9,627 nt of DNA from Clostridium sp. AM49-4BH (GTDB lineage Bacteria > Bacillota > Clostridia > Lachnospirales > Lachnospiraceae): positions 1 to 9,627 of the forward strand of contig NZ_QUFB01000070.1 in the NCBI RefSeq assembly GCF_003478335.1. Direction: 5' to 3'. Shown piece by piece: positions 6,799 to 9,627 of the stretch (its first letter is position 1; each line of letters opens with the position of its first letter). Under the pieces are notes generated by a model. The model saw nothing but the letters and a program-made list of their open reading frames with translations, did no database searches and had not been told where the DNA came from. Position numbers and translations under genes: made by a program.

Positions 6799-8256
6799 TT
6801 ACTGAAGCAAGGACAATACACCCTGGTTTGCCTGGTTTGCCTGTGCAAGCATAGACTGACCAGCCTGCTGAAGGATGTTGTTCTTGGAGTAGTTAACCAT
6901 CTCTTCTGCCATATCTGTATCACGGATACGAGACTCAGCGGATGTGGTGTTCTCAACAACGTTATCCAAGTTAGAGATTGTGTGCTCTAAGCGGTTCTGA
7001 ACAGCACCAAGTGCGGAACGCTGATCGGAAAATTTCTGGATGGATTCCTTGATGGTATCGATTGCGTTCAGTGCGTTAGTGTCGTCTGCACCATCAACCT
7101 TAAGACCATTAACACCAAGTCCCTTAGCACTCATAGATGCAATGTTTATAGAAATCTGGTTGTTGGATGTAGCATCGGCACCAACATGAAGTTTTACTGT
7201 AAGAGGTGCTGTAAGATCTTTTAATAGGCCAATATCAGCAACATCAATGTCTGCCTTGTTTCCAACAGCATCGTATGCCTTAGGAGCATCGCTTCGAGGT
7301 TCTACTGCTGTGCCTGCTGTATCTGCCTTAACATAATTTGAAAGAGCGTTCGCAGGTATAGCATTTCCGTCCTTATCATAATATTTAGCAACAGCCTTAT
7401 TAGATTTAGCAGCCTTTACACCTGTTGCAATTAATGTAGCTGACTGGCTTTGATCGTCGGTAGTACTTTGAGCCAAATTACTATCTTTTACAGTTAAAGT
7501 ACCAATTAGATTATTCTCTTTATCAACGACATTAAACTTACCGTCTGTTCCACCTGTCAAGGTAAATTTTTCGGCTGCATCACCTGTTAATGATAAACCA
7601 TATTTTATCTGGTCAGCGCCTTGTCCTTTTGCAAGAGTTGCTGTAGCCTTAACACCCTGATCTCTTAATGAAATTAATAATTCATTAGTTTCGTCTTGTG
7701 TTTTTTGAGATGAAGGAGCAGTCTTTTGCTCAAATTCGATAGTCATTGCTGTTGATCCATCTGTGTTAAAGGTTGCAGTAGCTGCAGTAGGAGCCTTAAA
7801 GTTTTTATAGCTATACGTATACTGTTTATCCTGACTCTTATCACCCTTCAACAAATAAGTCTCATTGAACTTGGTTGTCTCAGATACACGATCAATCTCA
7901 GTTGTCAACTGATCGATCTCATTCTGGATAGCTGTACGGTCAGACTCAGAGTTTGTACCGTTAGCTGCCTGAACTGCCAACTCGTTCATTCTCTGAAGCA
8001 TAGAGTGAACTTCGTTCAAAGCACCCTCTGCAGTCTGTACTGCGGAAATACCATCTTCTGCGTTTGTAGAAGCCTGATCCAAACCACGGATCTGCTTTCT
8101 CATTTTCTCGGAAATAGAAAGACCTGCTGCATCATCAGCTGCGCGGTTGATTCTATAACCGGAAGAAAGCTTCTCAGTAGATTTAGCAAGTGAGTTAGTT
8201 GTTAAGCCCAACATTCTGTTGGAGTTCATTGCTGTAATATTGTGTTGTACTATCAT
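6799..8256 (-). CDS. fliC: Flagellin
   Basis: A 485-residue flagellin, the filament subunit exported by the flagellar type III apparatus. The N-terminal D0/D1 region (1-138) begins [17 protein letters not shown] and contains [19 protein letters not shown]. It also contains [17 protein letters not shown] (87-103), which corresponds to the TLR5-recognised segment of flagellins and is well preserved. The C-terminal D1/D0 region (about 395-485) contains [17 protein letters not shown] and the typical end [14 protein letters not shown]. The middle (about 140-390) is a variable, surface-exposed domain rich in Ala, Thr, Asp and Lys. The ATG follows AAGGAGGT. The gene is monocistronic: sigma-28-type promoters upstream, a roughly 210-base leader with a conserved hairpin, and an intrinsic terminator. 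A second flagellin gene starts 1.33 kb away in the opposite direction. Confidence 0.97.
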   Translation of the reverse strand: MIVQHNITAMNSNRMLGLTTNSLAKSTEKLSSGYRINRAADDAAGLSISEKMRKQIRGLDQASTNAEDGISAVQTAEGALNEVHSMLQRMNELAVQAANGTNSESDRTAIQNEIDQLTTEIDRVSETTKFNETYLLKGDKSQDKQYTYSYKNFKAPTAATATFNTDGSTAMTIEFEQKTAPSSQKTQDETNELLISLRDQGVKATATLAKGQGADQIKYGLSLTGDAAEKFTLTGGTDGKFNVVDKENNLIGTLTVKDSNLAQSTTDDQSQSATLIATGVKAAKSNKAVAKYYDKDGNAIPANALSNYVKADTAGTAVEPRSDAPKAYDAVGNKADIDVADIGLLKDLTAPLTVKLHVGADATSNNQISINIASMSAKGLGVNGLKVDGADDTNALNAIDTIKESIQKFSDQRSALGAVQNRLEHTISNLDNVVENTTSAESRIRDTDMAEEMVNYSKNNILQQAGQSMLAQANQANQGVLSLLQ

Positions 8257-8273
8257 AGTAGTTACCTCCTTGT
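8231..8273 (-). repeat. 43-bp perfect inverted repeat, left copy (flagellin start)
   Basis: It covers ACAAGGAGGT, the start codon and the first nine codons of flagellin. It is identical, in opposite orientation, to 9569-9611. The identity runs through third codon positions and the spacer after the ribosome site, so it reflects recent duplication, gene conversion or recombination and not protein constraint alone. Confidence 0.95.
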
Positions 8274-8282
8274 TTTGAGTTT

Positions 8283-8302
8283 GGGGTGAATCCGTTCGCC
8301 CC
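8283..8302 (-). promoter_or_regulatory. Leader RNA hairpin with GGA loop (candidate CsrA site), left flagellin
   Basis: On the minus strand GGGGCGAA pairs with TTCACCCC across a CGGA loop, with one C-A mismatch and an extra outer T-A pair. The second flagellin has the same hairpin, with outer C-G instead of T-A and an AGGA loop. It ends 11 bases before AAGGAGG. In Bacillus subtilis the hag leader carries a CsrA site in a hairpin plus one overlapping the ribosome site, relieved by FliW; this arrangement is the same. CsrA binding here is inferred. Confidence 0.65.
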
Positions 8303-8410
8303 AGTGTTAATAAAAGTTAAGATATGTTCGGAAAAATCCATCATATCAGTGTCGATATCAAGAAAACGACTGTGCCGTATCGTAGATATCATGAATTTAA
8401 GTTTTAGATC

Positions 8411-8457
8411 GTTGCCTCCTTTCGCAAAACAGAAACCCTCGTTTACAAAATGTTGCA
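8411..8457 (-). repeat. Leader inverted repeat, left copy
   Basis: The upstream part of the flagellin leader matches 9414-9462 in opposite orientation: 17 identical bases (TGCAACATTTTGTAAAC), then GTTTCTGTTT, then AAGGAGGCAAC, with short diverged spacers. The AAGGAGGC resembles a ribosome site, but no start codon is properly placed: in this copy the nearest ATG is about 20 bases away. It may be a further CsrA or regulatory site. Confidence 0.85.
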
Positions 8458-8475
8458 TTTTTTATTACAATAACA

Positions 8476-8501
8476 ATATCGGTTGATTTGCTGAGAACTT
8501 A
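8476..8501 (-). promoter_or_regulatory. Sigma-28 promoter P1 for flagellin
   Basis: On the minus strand TAAG, a 15-bp spacer and CCGATAT. This matches the Gram-positive sigma-D/sigma-28 consensus (TAAA, 14-16 bp, CCGATAT) in all but one base. Transcription would begin near 8467 and give a leader of about 210 bases that holds the conserved repeats and hairpin. Long A-tracts lie directly upstream (8504-8544, T-runs on the plus strand) and could act as UP-like or bent DNA. Confidence 0.8.
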
Positions 8502-8610
8502 ACCCTTTTTCTAAAAAAATTTGTGCATTTTTTTGTTTTTTTGAGATTCCACAACACATTGTGTCCTAAAACACTTCTTTATACATTATATTGATCTCAT
8601 TAAAATAATT

Positions 8611-8637
8611 TTATCGGCACAGTCACTTGTATATTAT
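8611..8637 (-). promoter_or_regulatory. Second sigma-28-like promoter P2
   Basis: On the minus strand ATAA, 15 bp and GCCGATAA. The -10 is a perfect match to the enterobacterial sigma-28 consensus; the -35 is weaker. It lies about 110 bp after the recombinase stop and 135 bp upstream of P1. Its -10 overlaps one 10-bp inverted repeat. Confidence 0.5.
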
Positions 8638-8704
8638 CCCAATAAGCAATTCTTGCACTTTTAATTGCCTAGGGTTCTTTTCTTTTTGAATATGTTTTGA
8701 TGTC

Positions 8705-9273
8705 TTATAATTGCACGTGGTAAAAAACATCATCTTTTTCTTCTTGTATAATCCCTAAATAACGCTTTGTAATCTGATACGATGAATGGTTGTAGATCAT
8801 CATCAGCATAGCTGGCGGAACGCCCTGTTTCCATGCATGATAACCAAAGGTTTTGCGCAAAGAATGACAGCTGACATTGCCGTCTAACCCTGTCTCCTCT
8901 GCTGCCTGCCGCACAATTCTCCAAGCTTGACTGCGGCTGATCGGCTGATTTTTATGACATGCACTATAAATAAATATTCGTCTGCTTTTTGGCCGTTGTA
9001 GCATTGCCGCAATGCATGCAAAACGCAGTCATTCAGTGCAATTTGATTCGTTTTGCCGGTTTTCTGTTCTACCACCTGCAAATGTGCTCGAAATCTTCTA
9101 CGCTTGTAGTCATAAACATCTTTCCACTGCAAACTTAATACATCTCCAATGCGCAGCGCTGTGTTCAATCCAACCACTATTAATAAGTAATTTCTCATCT
9201 TTCCTTTTTCCAAATAGTAGTTTCGGAACCGCTGCAAATCCTCTTCTTTCCTGATAGGACTTGTTGTACTCAT
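8705..9273 (-). pseudogene. Short tyrosine recombinase (FimB/FimE-sized), frameshifted
   Basis: Two overlapping minus-strand frames together make one tyrosine recombinase of about 189 residues. It has the catalytic domain only and no N-terminal core-binding domain, the size of the FimB/FimE DNA invertases. All six active-site residues are present: Arg41 (TALRIGD), Lys71 (EQKTGK), His137 and Arg140 (CHSLRKTFGYH), His163 (YNHSS) and Tyr172 (KRYLGI). The frame breaks near 8966-8975, after ADEYLF, at a short ATAA repeat. The first frame then runs to a stop at 8884 and would lack the last four catalytic residues. A one-base deletion, or loss of one ATAA unit, explains it; a sequencing error or programmed slip is possible, but no classic slippery heptamer is seen. 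Start ATG at 9273 follows AAAGGAAAAGGGGAA. It lies between divergent flagellins, suggesting DNA inversion there. Confidence 0.85.
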
Positions 9274-9413
9274 TTCCCCTTTTCCTTTCCGTTGTACTGC
9301 TGATTTATCCTGGAAATGCAAGCATTTCCAGAGGTTGCTACGTTTTTTATTCTAATCCTTTGCTTGGAAATACGGAACCCTTGAGCTGGCTATTTCCGGC
9401 GCAAATAACGTAG
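9274..9413. other. Region upstream of the recombinase with palindrome and GGAAAT half-sites
   Basis: A perfect palindrome TGGAAATGC-AA-GCATTTCCA lies at 9311-9330, about 40 bp upstream of the recombinase start. A second inverted pair, GGAAATA (9366-9372) and TATTTCC (9391-9397), follows, and another TATTTCC lies at 9487-9493. The shared half-site suggests a binding site for one protein, perhaps the recombinase or its repressor. No clear promoter was found on either strand. In particular there is no sigma-28 motif at the position where the left flagellin has P1. Confidence 0.5.
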
Positions 9414-9462
9414 TGCAACATTTTGTAAACAATTGTTTCTGTTTGAAGAGGAAGGAGGCAAC
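9414..9462 (+). repeat. Leader inverted repeat, right copy
   Basis: Counterpart of 8411-8457: TGCAACATTTTGTAAAC (9414-9430), GTTTCTGTTT (9435-9444) and AAGGAGGCAAC (9452-9462). Here the ribosome-like site is followed 15 bases later by ATG-TAA, a start directly followed by a stop. Upstream of 9414 the resemblance to the left leader stops. Confidence 0.85.
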
Positions 9463-9537
9463 CGCAAAACAACATGTAATTCTTGATATTTCCAGATGGT
9501 TCATGCCATTCATGGAATATCGAAACATATTAACACC

Positions 9538-9557
9538 GGGGCGAAAGGATTCACCCC
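9538..9557 (+). promoter_or_regulatory. Leader RNA hairpin with GGA loop (candidate CsrA site), right flagellin
   Basis: GGGGCGAA pairs with TTCACCCC across an AGGA loop, with the same C-A mismatch as the left copy and an outer C-G pair (9537/9558) where the left copy has T-A. It ends 13 bases before AAGGAGG. Structure and loop GGA are kept while much of the surrounding leader has diverged. Confidence 0.65.
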
Positions 9558-9568
9558 GAACATTTATC

Positions 9569-9611
9569 ACAAGGAGGTAACTACTATGATAGTACAACAC
9601 AATATTACAGC
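9569..9611 (+). repeat. 43-bp perfect inverted repeat, right copy (flagellin start)
   Basis: Identical in opposite orientation to 8231-8273. The two copies are separated by about 1.3 kb that contains both promoters, both leaders and the recombinase. Homologous or site-specific exchange between them would flip that segment and swap the promoters between the two flagellin genes. Confidence 0.95.
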
Positions 9612-9627
9612 GATGAACGCTAACAGA
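9586..9627 (+). CDS. Second flagellin gene, 5' end only
   Basis: The window ends after 14 codons: [14 protein letters not shown], the same as the left flagellin except Ala for Ser at residue 12. AAGGAGGT precedes the ATG at the same spacing as in the left gene. The rest of the gene, including its variable domain, lies outside the window, so whether it is complete or different in antigenic type cannot be judged. It is divergent from the left flagellin. Confidence 0.9.
   Translation, partial: MIVQHNITAMNANR

Larger units (their letters stand above)
8368..8624. repeat. 10-bp inverted repeats around a flagellin promoter
   Basis: GACTGTGCCG lies on the plus strand at 8368-8377 and on the minus strand at 8615-8624. 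The 237 bp between them contain promoter P1 and the start of the flagellin leader, and the right copy overlaps the -10 box of P2. The scale resembles the E. coli fimS element, with short repeats flanking a promoter segment of a few hundred bp. A 10-bp match in such a short region is uncommon but could be chance. Confidence 0.45.

Noticed and set aside
8283..8302. Leader hairpin as an intrinsic terminator
   Set aside because: There is no U-run after the stem on either strand, and both copies lie directly before ribosome sites, so a translational control element fits better.
8195..8458. 87-codon frame through the flagellin leader
   Set aside because: It overlaps the flagellin start in another frame, covers the leader repeats and hairpin, and is not kept in the right leader, where a stop follows at once.
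8964..8980. Programmed -1 frameshift in the recombinase, as in some insertion sequences
   Set aside because: The local sequence T-TTA-TTT is not a classic X-XXY-YYZ slippery heptamer, and no strong downstream structure is apparent; an indel is simpler.
9263..9299. GTTGTACT repeated near the recombinase start and also at the flagellin starts as a possible recombination core
   Set aside because: Only eight bases, in mixed orientations, and partly explained by similar first codons; too weak to call.

Overview
The window looks like part of the chromosome of a motile, low-GC anaerobic Firmicute, most likely a Lachnospiraceae (Roseburia, Agathobacter or Butyrivibrio type). This rests on AT-rich DNA, strong GGAGG ribosome sites, Gram-positive sigma-28 promoters, flagellin sequence, an AgrA/AgrC-like two-component pair and a CelC-like GH5 enzyme. 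The placement is by family resemblance, not by a database search.

Left part (1-2357, minus strand): a response regulator of the LytTR class, then 240 bp further downstream its probable partner, a polytopic GHKL histidine kinase. The kinase ends inside an array of 42-45 bp tandem repeats that runs off the window. Upstream of the regulator lies a gene-free stretch (2358-2886) with a second repeat array of 25/21 bp units that carries remnants of a heptad code. A YqeY-family protein follows on the plus strand.

Middle (3478-6404): an AraC-type regulator is divergent from a signal-less GH5 beta-glucanase, a common layout for a locally controlled sugar-use locus. Convergent with the GH5 gene is an Rpn/PD-(D/E)XK transposase-like nuclease that starts with TTG.

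Right part (6799-9627) is the most interesting. A full flagellin gene on the minus strand (485 aa) and the first 14 codons of a second flagellin gene on the plus strand face away from each other. Their leaders and first codons form inverted repeats (43 bp perfect, plus shorter blocks). Both leaders have an RNA hairpin with GGA in its loop, supported by one compensatory base pair, which fits CsrA-FliW control of flagellin translation. Between them lies a short FimB/FimE-sized tyrosine recombinase with all six catalytic residues, split by a frameshift in a short ATAA repeat. Two sigma-28-like promoters face only the left flagellin, and one of them lies between 10-bp inverted repeats. Together this suggests a flagellin switch by DNA inversion, possibly locked now because the recombinase is broken. 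The parts are seen in the sequence; the switching is inference.
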